Positions 11,125-19,636 of a stretch of 45,691 bases of DNA are shown piece after piece. Within the stretch, counting starts at the first letter, position 1, and each line of letters starts with the position of its first letter. Both the position numbers and the translations under genes were made by a program. Under the pieces are notes generated by a model, which did no database searches, was not told the DNA's origin, and saw only the letters and a list, made by a program, of their open reading frames with translations. This stretch comes from Erythrobacter sp. SCN 62-14. Its GTDB lineage: Bacteria; Pseudomonadota; Alphaproteobacteria; Sphingomonadales; Sphingomonadaceae. Where the stretch lies: positions 1 through 45,691 of the forward strand of contig MEDW01000008.1 of the NCBI GenBank assembly GCA_001724215.1, in the 5' to 3' direction.

Positions 11125-11347
11125 GGGGATGCAGGCGGGATGGAAGGGATTTTTAGGGGAAATCGCGGGATTACTCGCTATAATATTGATTTATAATATT
11201 TTTATAAAAACCCTTAGGGTCCGATTATATGCGAAGTTCCCTGTAAAAACCGCTGAAATCCCGCTCAAAATCCCACGAATCCGAGATTTTCGCGCACATG
11301 GGCGCGCGCCGAGTCCCCTGCTGACTCAGCCTTTCCCGCGATTTCCC
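11125..11347. promoter_or_regulatory. Candidate dcw promoter/operator: inward-facing phased GGGA array flanking an AT-rich core
   Basis: GGGA (+) with A at 11129, 11140, 11149, 11160, 11170; TCCC (+) with T at 11238, 11259, 11271, 11314, 11334, 11344; AT-rich core 11171-11237. Confidence 0.6.
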
Positions 11348-11369
11348 GTGTGATCGATCGGCCCGGTTA

Positions 11370-12173
11370 TCAATCGAAAGCAAAGGTGAGGAGCGCGGCA
11401 ATCCCGCTGCGTGCTTCGGTGCTGAATCCGTCATCCTCGAACACAGCTGCATCGGCGAGCAGTGTCACGCGGCCTCTGCCCACGCGGCAGCGCACCGCAA
11501 TCCCATCCGCCGCGAGGGCGCAGCGCCGCGCTGATGCAGCGTCGACCTCGATTGTGCCGGCCAGAAACACCGGGATAGAGGTGCCCTTGCCAAGCCGCAC
11601 GCGGCGCGGGTGTTCGGTCTGATCTTCATCAAAGGTGATCGAAAGCCCCCAACGCGCTACCACCGGTGGAATCAACGCCACATCCGAAGGCCGCCGCGGA
11701 TCACCCAGCGGCAGATCATAATCACCCGTCAACAACGGATCGAGCACCAGCAGCAATCGCCCACCGCCGCGCACCCAGTCATCCAGCGCCACATTATCAG
11801 AAGGAGAGAGCCCGCGCGGCTGGATTACGGCAATCCGGGTAAGTCCTGCGAGTGGATCACTCTCCGCATCCCCCTCCCCCAACCCCGCAATCGGCGAAAG
11901 CGTATCAAGCAGCACCAGCCCATGACGCTCTTCCAGCACCGCGCGCTGCCATGGGGCAGGCGCGGCACCGCTGGCAATTTCGGACAATTCTGCACCCAAA
12001 GGCCAATAGAGCGGGAGGCTTGTCATCAGCCCGAGTTCGGTGCGCTCACTCTCGGGTGCATGATTGGCCGGGGCACTATCCGCCCCGCATCCCACAAGCC
12101 ATGCCGCAAGCCCTGCGCTCACCGCTGCGCCCGCCACTGCGAGCGCTCGCTGTCTAAGGCTTGGGGCTGGCAC
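11370..12173 (-). CDS. Hypothetical lipoprotein, DUF4350/GldG-like
   Basis: Probable GTG start VPAPSLRQRALAVAGAAVSAGLAAWLVGC (lipobox-like LVGC); conserved-looking LDDWVRGGGRLLLVLDPLLTGD segment; start uncertain. Confidence 0.6.
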   Translation of the reverse strand: MPAPSLRQRALAVAGAAVSAGLAAWLVGCGADSAPANHAPESERTELGLMTSLPLYWPLGAELSEIASGAAPAPWQRAVLEERHGLVLLDTLSPIAGLGEGDAESDPLAGLTRIAVIQPRGLSPSDNVALDDWVRGGGRLLLVLDPLLTGDYDLPLGDPRRPSDVALIPPVVARWGLSITFDEDQTEHPRRVRLGKGTSIPVFLAGTIEVDAASARRCALAADGIAVRCRVGRGRVTLLADAAVFEDDGFSTEARSGIAALLTFAFD

Positions 12174-12552
12174 TGGGATTGGCGGCCGGTGCAGAGGTCG
12201 GTGGCGGCAGCACCAGCGGATCAAGCAGCGGCGCAGGGCTCGGTTCTGCCGGAATATCCGGCACCACACCTGCATCGGCCAACGGATTGGCGCCAGCGCT
12301 GCTGGGACGCGGTTCGGTGGTGGGGGCGGCATCGGGCACGGCAGCCTCATCCGCCAGATCAGCCTGACTGCCGATAATGCTGGCAAGCCCGACGAGCAGC
12401 ATCATCGCAGCAATTCCGAACAGTCCGACCTGCAAGCGCTGAATGCCGTCGGCGCGGGCCTGAGGAGCAGGGTCAATCGCCGCGCTCCCTTCGCTGCCCG
12501 CAGCGCTCATGTCCACGCTGAGGCCAAACAGCTTGCGCCCCTTAAGCCTCAT
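12154..12552 (-). CDS. Hypothetical single-TM protein with Pro/Ala-rich tail
   Basis: Start MRLKGRKLFGLSVDMSAAG; TM LFGIAAMMLLVGLASIIG; overlaps cysK stop and the downstream lipoprotein. Confidence 0.6.
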   Translation of the reverse strand: MRLKGRKLFGLSVDMSAAGSEGSAAIDPAPQARADGIQRLQVGLFGIAAMMLLVGLASIIGSQADLADEAAVPDAAPTTEPRPSSAGANPLADAGVVPDIPAEPSPAPLLDPLVLPPPTSAPAANPSASPKP

Positions 12553-13571
12553 TGCGCTGCCTCTTGGTCCAGCCACTCGAACACCGGCAAGCCCTTGCTC
12601 GCCAGCCATTCAGGGTTGTAGAGCGTGGAGAGATAACGAAACCCGGTGTCGCACAGGATGGTGGCGATTTGCGGCTTCTCGCGCCCCTCGGCCACCAATT
12701 GCCGCCCGAGCGCCACCGCTCCTGCAACATTTATGCCCGATGAAAGTCCGAGGCACAGCCCCTCCTCACGCAGCAGGCGTGCAACCCAATGGAGCCCTTC
12801 TTCGTCCGAAATGCGAAACTGGGTGTCGATCGCCGCGCCTTCGAGGTTGGCCGTGATGCGGCCTTGTCCGATGCCTTCTGCTACCGATGATCCTTCGGCC
12901 GAAAGCTCGCCATGGGCATAGTAATTATACAGCGCTGCACCATGCGGATCGGTGAGCGCGATGCGGATGTTCTCGTCAAAGGCTTTTAACCCAAGGCCCA
13001 CGCCCGCAATCGTCCCGCCGGTGCCCGCTGCACAGGTAAAGCCATCGATCCGGCCCGCCATCTGTTCCCATAATTCGGGCGCAGTGCCTTCGATATGGGC
13101 GCGGCGATTGGCGATGTTATCGAACTGGTTGGCCCACACCGCGCCGGGCGTTTCTTCGGCCAAACGGCGCGAGGTGTGCACGAAATGTCCCGGATTGGCG
13201 AATTTGGTGGGCGGCACCAGCACCAACCGCGCGCCCAGAGCCCTGAGCGTGTCCATTTTTTCCTTGGACTGATTGTCGGGCATGACGATGATCGTCTTGT
13301 AACCGCGCGCATTGGCCACCAGCGCAATGCCGATCCCGGTGTTACCCGCTGTGCCCTCAACCACTGTGCCACCGGGCTGCAATTCCCCGCGCGCCTCCGC
13401 ATCGCGGATGATGTAAAGCGCAGCGCGGTCTTTCACCGAAGAGCCGGGATTGGCAAATTCGCACTTGCCCCAGATATCGCAACCAGCCGCTTCGCTGGGG
13501 CCAGCCAGCCGCACCAACGGGGTGTTGCCGATCAGGCTCAACGTGTCTTCAAATGGACGGGTGATATTCAT
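12549..13571 (-). CDS. cysK: Cysteine synthase A
   Basis: 340 aa; IGNTPLVRL, NPGSSVKDRAAL (PLP lysine), EGTAGNTGIGIAL. Confidence 0.92.
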   Translation of the reverse strand: MNITRPFEDTLSLIGNTPLVRLAGPSEAAGCDIWGKCEFANPGSSVKDRAALYIIRDAEARGELQPGGTVVEGTAGNTGIGIALVANARGYKTIIVMPDNQSKEKMDTLRALGARLVLVPPTKFANPGHFVHTSRRLAEETPGAVWANQFDNIANRRAHIEGTAPELWEQMAGRIDGFTCAAGTGGTIAGVGLGLKAFDENIRIALTDPHGAALYNYYAHGELSAEGSSVAEGIGQGRITANLEGAAIDTQFRISDEEGLHWVARLLREEGLCLGLSSGINVAGAVALGRQLVAEGREKPQIATILCDTGFRYLSTLYNPEWLASKGLPVFEWLDQEAAQ

Positions 13572-13764
13572 GACGCTGGATTAGGCGCTGTTTCTCGTGC
13601 CGACAAGGCGCACTGTGGAAACGGCAAGCCGCACGCCGCTTGTGCGAGTCGGAAACTGCACAAGCAGGCGGGCAACAAACACCTGATACAGCCCAGGAAG
13701 GCAGTCGGCCAGAATGGCGCCAAGCGCGAGCTTGCCACACACAAAGCCCGCGCTCAGGAACGCA

Positions 13765-14082
13765 TCAATCTTCCGGTGCGATGGTCACATGGAGCCCGTC
13801 GAGGGCCGCAGTGAAGGGAATCTGGCACGACAACCGGCTGGTCTCAGCGCGGTGATCGGAGGATTCGAGCAGATCATCCTCGTCCTCGCTGATCGCGGGC
13901 AGTTTGTCTGCAAAGGCCGGATCAACATGGACATGGCAGGTCGCGCAGGAACAGCACCCGCCGCACAGCGCCAGCAATTCATCAAAACCATTGTCACGGA
14001 TCGCTTCCATGACAGTCAGACCGTCCTCGACGGTGATTTCGCTCGTCTCGCCGGCGCGGTTGGTGACGACCAGTCTGGGCAT
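13765..14082 (-). CDS. 2Fe-2S ferredoxin, adrenodoxin/putidaredoxin type
   Basis: 105 aa; [12 protein letters not shown] Cys motif. Confidence 0.92.
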   Translation of the reverse strand: MPRLVVTNRAGETSEITVEDGLTVMEAIRDNGFDELLALCGGCCSCATCHVHVDPAFADKLPAISEDEDDLLESSDHRAETSRLSCQIPFTAALDGLHVTIAPED

Positions 14083-14184
14083 GGATTGCGGTTCCTTTAT
14101 GGCTGTGAGAGGTGCGCGTTGCGCGCTGGGTTCGGATGGAACAGCCTGCTAAGGCGTTCTGGCGGTCTTGGCAAGATTGAGGAA

Positions 14185-14808
14185 GTGATAGTGGGGCTAA
14201 GCCTTACAGAATTGCGCGAGGATCTGGACACGCTGGCACTGCGTGAGCCCGCCTTGGCGCGCGAATTGGCGCGCATCGGCTATCCGCAGCCGCGCATCCG
14301 TGAACGCGGCTGGCAGACGATGCTGCGCACCATTGTCGGTCAGCAAGTCTCGGTGGCAGCGGCCAATTCGATGTGGGCCAAGCTTGCGGCGGAACTGGCG
14401 GATGGGTTTACGCCCGCTGCCCTGCTGGCGCGCGATTTCGAAACTTTGCGCGCCTGCGGATTGTCCCGCCAGAAACAGGGCTATGCGCGCAGCTTGTGCG
14501 AATTGACACTGGCAGGCGCGGTTGATTTCGATGCCCTGCCCGATAACGACGAGGAAGCCATTGCCACGCTCACCGCGATCAAGGGGATCGGCCGCTGGTC
14601 TGCCGAAGTCTATCTGCTGTTTGCCGAAGGTCGCCGCGACATCTGGCCGGCGGGTGATCTTGCCGTGCAGGAAGGGGTAAAGCGCCTTATCGGCCTGCGC
14701 GAGCGCCCCGCCGAGAGACAAACGCGCGAGTTGGCGCATGGCTGGTCGCCCTGCAGGGGGGCGATGGCCATCTTCACCTGGCATTTCTACGCCAATCCGG
14801 CGCTGTGA
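14185..14808 (+). CDS. DNA-3-methyladenine glycosylase II / HhH-GPD superfamily
   Basis: GTG start near 14185/14191 (VGLSLTELREDL...); RTIVGQQVS, LTAIKGIGRWSAEVYLLF HhH, GD motif. Confidence 0.88.
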   Translation: MIVGLSLTELREDLDTLALREPALARELARIGYPQPRIRERGWQTMLRTIVGQQVSVAAANSMWAKLAAELADGFTPAALLARDFETLRACGLSRQKQGYARSLCELTLAGAVDFDALPDNDEEAIATLTAIKGIGRWSAEVYLLFAEGRRDIWPAGDLAVQEGVKRLIGLRERPAERQTRELAHGWSPCRGAMAIFTWHFYANPAL

Positions 14809-14850
14809 GCGCGCTGCAGTCAGGCCGCTTCTTGTCTTGCTGCCACTGGT

Positions 14851-14872
14851 GTGTATTATTTTAGCAATACAC
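14851..14872. promoter_or_regulatory. Candidate repressor operator (inverted repeat) overlapping a -10 element
   Basis: GTGTATT-N8-AATACAC perfect 7-bp inverted repeat; TTGTCT-16 bp-TATTAT promoter-like hexamers; 24 bp before the ATG of the S9 peptidase. Confidence 0.55.
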
Positions 14873-14896
14873 CAAGAGAGACAAAGGAGCGCCATC

Positions 14897-16987
14897 ATGG
14901 CCCGTGCTGTTGGAAACCTCGCCCGCTTGGCTGCCGTATCTTTGGGCGCTGTGGCCTTGACTTTGCCGGGCCTTGCTGCTGCCGAACGCGTTGAGACTTC
15001 TGCTGCTGCGAGCCAAGGAACATCCATGACCACGCCTGTCACCGCCGCCCCGCTGATCCCGCGCGATGCCCTGTTCGGCAACCCGACCCGCGCGCAAGGC
15101 CAGATCAGCCCGGATGGTAAATGGCTGAGCTGGACCGCCCCCTACGAAGGCGTGATGAACGTCTGGGTGGCTCCGGTGAGCGATCCGGCGGCAGCCAAGC
15201 GGATGACCAACGCCACTGACCGGCCAATCCCGCAATATTTCTGGTCGCCGGATTCGCGCAGCATCCTCTATATTCAGGACAAGGGCGGGGATGAGAATTT
15301 CCTGCTCTATCAGGTGGATATTGCGAGCGGCAAAGAGGTGACGCTCACCCCGTTTGAAAACACCCGCGTCGAAGTGATCGGCGCATCGCACGCGATCAAG
15401 GACAAGCTGCTTGTCGGCCTTAACAACCGCGATCCGCAATTCCACGATGTGCATCTGCTGGACCTTGCGACCGGCGAATTGACGCTGGTTATGGAAAACA
15501 ACGCCTATGCAGGCTTCATGGCGGACGACACGCTAACGATCCGCATGGCGATGGCGCAGAATGAGGCTGGCGGCACGGATTATTTCCGCGTGGTGGATGG
15601 CGTGGTGGAGGATGCCCCGTTTGAAACCACCGCGATGGAAGATTCGCTCACGACATCGCCTGCCGGTTACACGCAGGATGGTTCGGTGCTGTACTGGATC
15701 GACAGCCGCGGCCGCAACACCGCGGCGCTGTTTGCACAGGACACCGCCACCGGCACTCGCACGCTCATTGCCGAAGATGCCCGTGCAGACCTCGGCGGCA
15801 CAATGCGCAATCCCGTCACCGGCGTGATTGAGGCCTATGCGGTCAATTACCTCATCAACCAATGGGTCGCGCTTGATGCAGGCGTGAAAGCCTCGCTCGA
15901 TTGGCTGGGCGAACAATTCGAAGGCAGTTTCGGCATCAATTCGCGCAGCGATGATGATGCAATCTGGATCGTGTGGAACGATCCCGTGACTGCACCCACA
16001 GCGGTGCATATCTATGATCGCAAAGCCAAAACGCTCACGCCGTTCTACACCAGCCGGCCAGAACTGGCTGGCAAGCCTTTGCAGATGATGCACCCGGTGG
16101 AAATCACCAGCCGCGATGGCTTGACGCTGCCTTCTTACCTGACGCTCCCGGTGGGGAGCGACCCGGATGGCACGGGCGTTCCGGTCGCTCCTGTCCCGCT
16201 GGTGCTGCTGGTGCATGGCGGGCCGTGGGCGCGCGATGGCTATGGCTTTAACAGCTTGCACCAATTGCTCGCCAATCGCGGCTATGGTGTGCTGGCGGTC
16301 AATTTCCGCGGCTCGACCGGCTTTGGCAAGGATTTCCTCAACGCGGGCAACAAGCAATGGGGCCTTGCGATGCATGATGACCTGATCGACGCGGTCGATT
16401 GGGCGATTGCAAAGGGCATCACCGCGCCCGATTCTGTGGCGATCATGGGCGGCTCCTACGGCGGCTATGCGACGCTCGCCGGGCTCACCTTCACGCCCGA
16501 TAAATTCGCCTGCGGGGTCGATATTGTCGGGCCTTCGAACCTTGAAACCCTGCTTGGCACGATCCCGCCCTATTGGGCGCCGCTGGTAAAGATTTTCCAC
16601 GAGCGCATGGGCGATCCGAACACCGAAGAAGGCCTCGCTCTGCTGCGCGCGGCGAGCCCGCTTTACAAGGCAGACCAGATCACCAAGCCGCTGCTGATCG
16701 CCCAAGGCGCCAATGATCCGCGCGTCAAGCAGGCCGAAAGCGATCAGATCGTCGCTGCGATGAAGGAGGCGGGCATTCCTGTCACCTATGTGCTCTACCC
16801 CGATGAAGGCCACGGCTTTGCCAAGCCTGCCAATAACATCGCCTTTTACGCCATTGCCGAAAATTTCCTTGCCGAATGTCTGGGCGGGCGGGCCGAGCCC
16901 GTGGGTGATGCGCTGAAGCCTTCCACCGCGCAGATCATCGAAGGGGCAGATCATGTGAAGGGGCTGAAGGCTGCGCCCGGCAAATAG
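14897..16987 (+). CDS. S9 family (prolyl oligopeptidase-like) serine peptidase, exported
   Basis: 696 aa; signal peptide MARAVGNLARLAAVSLGAVALTLPGLAAAE; IMGGSYGGYATL (GxSxGG), DEGHGF catalytic His; AAAGGAGC SD. Confidence 0.93.
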   Translation: MARAVGNLARLAAVSLGAVALTLPGLAAAERVETSAAASQGTSMTTPVTAAPLIPRDALFGNPTRAQGQISPDGKWLSWTAPYEGVMNVWVAPVSDPAAAKRMTNATDRPIPQYFWSPDSRSILYIQDKGGDENFLLYQVDIASGKEVTLTPFENTRVEVIGASHAIKDKLLVGLNNRDPQFHDVHLLDLATGELTLVMENNAYAGFMADDTLTIRMAMAQNEAGGTDYFRVVDGVVEDAPFETTAMEDSLTTSPAGYTQDGSVLYWIDSRGRNTAALFAQDTATGTRTLIAEDARADLGGTMRNPVTGVIEAYAVNYLINQWVALDAGVKASLDWLGEQFEGSFGINSRSDDDAIWIVWNDPVTAPTAVHIYDRKAKTLTPFYTSRPELAGKPLQMMHPVEITSRDGLTLPSYLTLPVGSDPDGTGVPVAPVPLVLLVHGGPWARDGYGFNSLHQLLANRGYGVLAVNFRGSTGFGKDFLNAGNKQWGLAMHDDLIDAVDWAIAKGITAPDSVAIMGGSYGGYATLAGLTFTPDKFACGVDIVGPSNLETLLGTIPPYWAPLVKIFHERMGDPNTEEGLALLRAASPLYKADQITKPLLIAQGANDPRVKQAESDQIVAAMKEAGIPVTYVLYPDEGHGFAKPANNIAFYAIAENFLAECLGGRAEPVGDALKPSTAQIIEGADHVKGLKAAPGK

Positions 16988-17048
16988 TTTTGCCTTCCGC
17001 GCATCCCCTCTCTAAACCGTTTCAAAACGCAATCGAGAGGGGATCACC

Positions 17049-17855
17049 ATGACTGAACGTCGCTGCATTTTCATCACCGGGGGCGCATCGGGCATCGGGC
17101 GCGCAACCGCGCGGCTGTTTGCGCAGCGCGGCTGGTTTGTGGCAATTGCCGATGTCAATACAGAAGGCATGGAGGATACGCTCGGCCTGCTCGACGGCGG
17201 CTTCAAATATATGCACCGCCTCGATGTGCGCGACCGGGCACAGTGGGACGAGGCCTTGGAAGCGGCCTATGTCGCGGCAGGACAGCGCATTGATGTGGTG
17301 GTGAACAATGCCGGCATCGGCGCGGGCGGTTCCTTGAGCGAAATGGCCCCGGACGAAATCGAACGCTGCCTTGATATCAATTTGAAAGGTGTGCTGTTCG
17401 GCGCGCAAGCCGCCTATCCTTACCTGCAAAAAACCGCGCCGGGCAGCGCGCTTGTCAACATGGCGAGCGCTGCGGGAATTGCCGGATCAGGCGGCATGAG
17501 CGTTTATTGCGCCACCAAATTCGGCGTGCGCGCAGTTTCGGAAAGCCTCGACGCGGAATGGGCCGAAGACGGCATAAAGGTCGCCTCGATCTGCCCCTCT
17601 TTCATCGAAACTCCGCTGCTTGATGGCACGGGCAATCGCAAATCCAACGAACCGATCCGCCAGCGCGTGATGGCAGCGGGGCTCGAAATCACGCCGGTCG
17701 AAGAAGTCGCCAAGGCAGTGTGGGAAGCGGTGCACGGGACGAAGCTTGATTATTTCGTCGGCGCAACTTCCAAGCGGATGGCCTTTGCCAAGCGCTGGAT
17801 GCCGGGGAAGGTGCGCAAGCAGCTCCGCAGCAGCCTGCGGCCGTTGGGGCGGTAA
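17049..17855 (+). CDS. SDR family oxidoreductase
   Basis: 268 aa; TGGASGIGRA, NNAGIG, YCATKFG motifs. Confidence 0.95.
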   Translation: MTERRCIFITGGASGIGRATARLFAQRGWFVAIADVNTEGMEDTLGLLDGGFKYMHRLDVRDRAQWDEALEAAYVAAGQRIDVVVNNAGIGAGGSLSEMAPDEIERCLDINLKGVLFGAQAAYPYLQKTAPGSALVNMASAAGIAGSGGMSVYCATKFGVRAVSESLDAEWAEDGIKVASICPSFIETPLLDGTGNRKSNEPIRQRVMAAGLEITPVEEVAKAVWEAVHGTKLDYFVGATSKRMAFAKRWMPGKVRKQLRSSLRPLGR

Positions 17856-17865
17856 ACTCCAAAGG

Positions 17866-17982
17866 GCTCTCGGTGGGAGAACCGAAACGGTCGCCTCGGC
17901 GACCGCAAGGCCGACCGGCCGCCCGCAGCGATGCGACCTTCAGGTCGCGTGAGCGAGGATACCGCACGCCGGAGGGCATGCG
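17866..17982. repeat. Tandem-hairpin intergenic element (REP-like candidate)
   Basis: CGGTCGCC-TC-GGCGACCG, GCGACC-TTCA-GGTCGC, GCACGCC-GGAG-GGCATGC and TCGGT-N6-ACCGA stems in a row. Confidence 0.55.
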
Positions 17983-17985
17983 AAA

Positions 17986-18285
17986 CTAAAGGAGCCCATC
18001 AATGCTGCGCGCCAGCCGCGCATCGCGGCTGGAAAGCCCGCCGCTATCGCCGGCATCATGGGTCGTCAGGGTCACTTCGACCTTGGCATAGACGTTGAAC
18101 CATTCGGGGTGATGATCCTGTGCCTCGGCCAGCAATGCCACCCGCGACATAAACCCCCAGGCCTCGGAGAAATCCTTGAATTGAAAAGTGCGCGTGATCG
18201 CCTTGCCTTCGCGCGCCAATTCCCATTGAGGGTGATCGGCCAGCAATTGGGTGACTTCATCGGCGTCAAGTTCAGGCACTGGCAT
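17986..18285 (-). CDS. 4a-hydroxytetrahydrobiopterin dehydratase (PCD/DCoH)
   Basis: 99 aa; [33 protein letters not shown]. Confidence 0.95.
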   Translation of the reverse strand: MPVPELDADEVTQLLADHPQWELAREGKAITRTFQFKDFSEAWGFMSRVALLAEAQDHHPEWFNVYAKVEVTLTTHDAGDSGGLSSRDARLARSIDGLL

Positions 18286-18347
18286 GGGGGATGGCTCCGT
18301 AATGGCTGGCTTGTTTGCTGGCCCTTCTTTCCCTAACGCGTGCGCTG

Positions 18348-18989
18348 ATGCAAGCGCCTCTCCGCCCTCTCCTCGAAGCCCGCGATCTGGCCTGCCAGCG
18401 CGGCGAGCGACTGCTGTTCCGGCGGCTCAGCTTCCGGCTCGAGGCAGGGACTGCGTGTCATGTGACAGGGGCAAATGGCGCGGGCAAGACCACGCTGCTG
18501 CGCGCGCTGGCGGGGTTGACAACGCCTTTTGCCGGCGAGGTGCTGCGCGAAGGCACATTGGGCCTGCTGGATGATCGCACCGGGCTTGATCCCGAACTGC
18601 CGCTGGAGCGCGCACTTGCTTTCTGGTTCGCGCTTGACGCGGCAGCCAACACGGCCACGCTCATGGAGCGCCTGAGGCTGAGCGCTTTGGCGGAAGTGCC
18701 CGTGCGCTACTTGTCGACAGGCCAGAAAAAACGCGTCGCGTTGGCACGCCTGCTCAGCCAGGAAGCGGCGATCTGGCTGCTGGATGAGCCCTTGTCCGGC
18801 CTCGACATCGCCTCGCAAGGCCTGGTGAGCGCGCTGGTGACAGAGCATTGCAGCGCTGGCGGGATTGCGCTGATCGCCTCGCACCAGCCGCTCGATGTGC
18901 CGGACATGACCAGCTTTGCGATTGAGGATTATCAGCTTGCCCTCCCCGAGGGTGACGGGATTGAGGGGTGGGGGGAGCAAAGCGCATGA
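18348..18989 (+). CDS. ccmA: Heme exporter ATP-binding protein CcmA
   Basis: Walker [27 protein letters not shown] signature, WLLDEP; start [14 protein letters not shown]; overlaps ccmB. Confidence 0.92.
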   Translation: MQAPLRPLLEARDLACQRGERLLFRRLSFRLEAGTACHVTGANGAGKTTLLRALAGLTTPFAGEVLREGTLGLLDDRTGLDPELPLERALAFWFALDAAANTATLMERLRLSALAEVPVRYLSTGQKKRVALARLLSQEAAIWLLDEPLSGLDIASQGLVSALVTEHCSAGGIALIASHQPLDVPDMTSFAIEDYQLALPEGDGIEGWGEQSA

Positions 18990-19636
18990 TCGTCGCCCTC
19001 CTGCGGCGCGATCTGGCGCAATTCTTCCCCTTCACCGGAAGCGGCGCGGCGCTGCCGGTGGTGTTCTTTATCGCGGTTGCCATGCTCTACCCTTTCGCGG
19101 TGGGGCCCGATGCCAATGTGCTGGCCAAAACCGGCGGCGGGGTGGTGTGGATTGCCGCATTGCTTGCAGCGATCCTGCCGCTCGAAAAACTGGTGGCGCG
19201 CGATATTGAACTCGGCTTTTTCGATCAATTGCGGCTGCGCGGGCTGACCGAAGAAGTGATGATGGCAGTGCGCCTGATCGCCCATTGGTTGAGTTTCGGC
19301 CCCGTTCTGGTGCTCGCAACCTTCCCCGCCGCAGCGCTCCTCAATATCGAGGGCGAGACATTCCGCCTGCTAATCCTTGGCCTCATTGCAGGCACGCCGG
19401 GGCTGGCGGCGATTGGCCTCATTATTGCCGCGCTCACGGCATCCTTGCGCGCGGGCGCAGCGCTGTCGGGGCTGCTCTTGATCCCGCTTGCGCTGCCGAT
19501 CCTGATTTTCGGCGCTGGCGCGCTCGCACGGCAGGATCCGGCAAGCCTTGGCTTCGTTGGTGCCATAAGCCTTGGTCTCGTGGCGCTCGCGCCCTTTGCC
19601 GCAGGCGCCGCGATCCGCGCAGCAAGGGAGCAGTAG
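18986..19636 (+). CDS. ccmB: Heme exporter membrane protein CcmB
   Basis: [42 protein letters not shown]..., six-TM CcmB-like. Confidence 0.92.
   Translation: MIVALLRRDLAQFFPFTGSGAALPVVFFIAVAMLYPFAVGPDANVLAKTGGGVVWIAALLAAILPLEKLVARDIELGFFDQLRLRGLTEEVMMAVRLIAHWLSFGPVLVLATFPAAALLNIEGETFRLLILGLIAGTPGLAAIGLIIAALTASLRAGAALSGLLLIPLALPILIFGAGALARQDPASLGFVGAISLGLVALAPFAAGAAIRAAREQ

Noticed and set aside
11125-11347. Possibility that the GGGA array is FtsK KOPS or a parS/oriC site
   Set aside because: The motif lacks the GGGNAGGG KOPS form, no TGTTNCACGTGGAACA parS-like palindrome and no DnaA consensus boxes were seen; the origin hypothesis is kept only as something to exclude with GC skew.
11114-11353. 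79-aa + strand ORF with hydrophobic stretch (LLAIILIYNIFIKTL)
   Set aside because: TTG start, no clear SD, and hydrophobicity is explained by translation of the AT-rich core; the region is better explained as regulatory DNA.
15533-16954. 473-aa minus ORF antisense to the S9 peptidase
   Set aside because: Shadow ORF; the sense strand carries intact GxSxGG and catalytic motifs.
17689-17979. 96-aa minus ORF through the hairpin cluster
   Set aside because: Overlaps the end of the SDR gene and a structured intergenic element; probably not translated.
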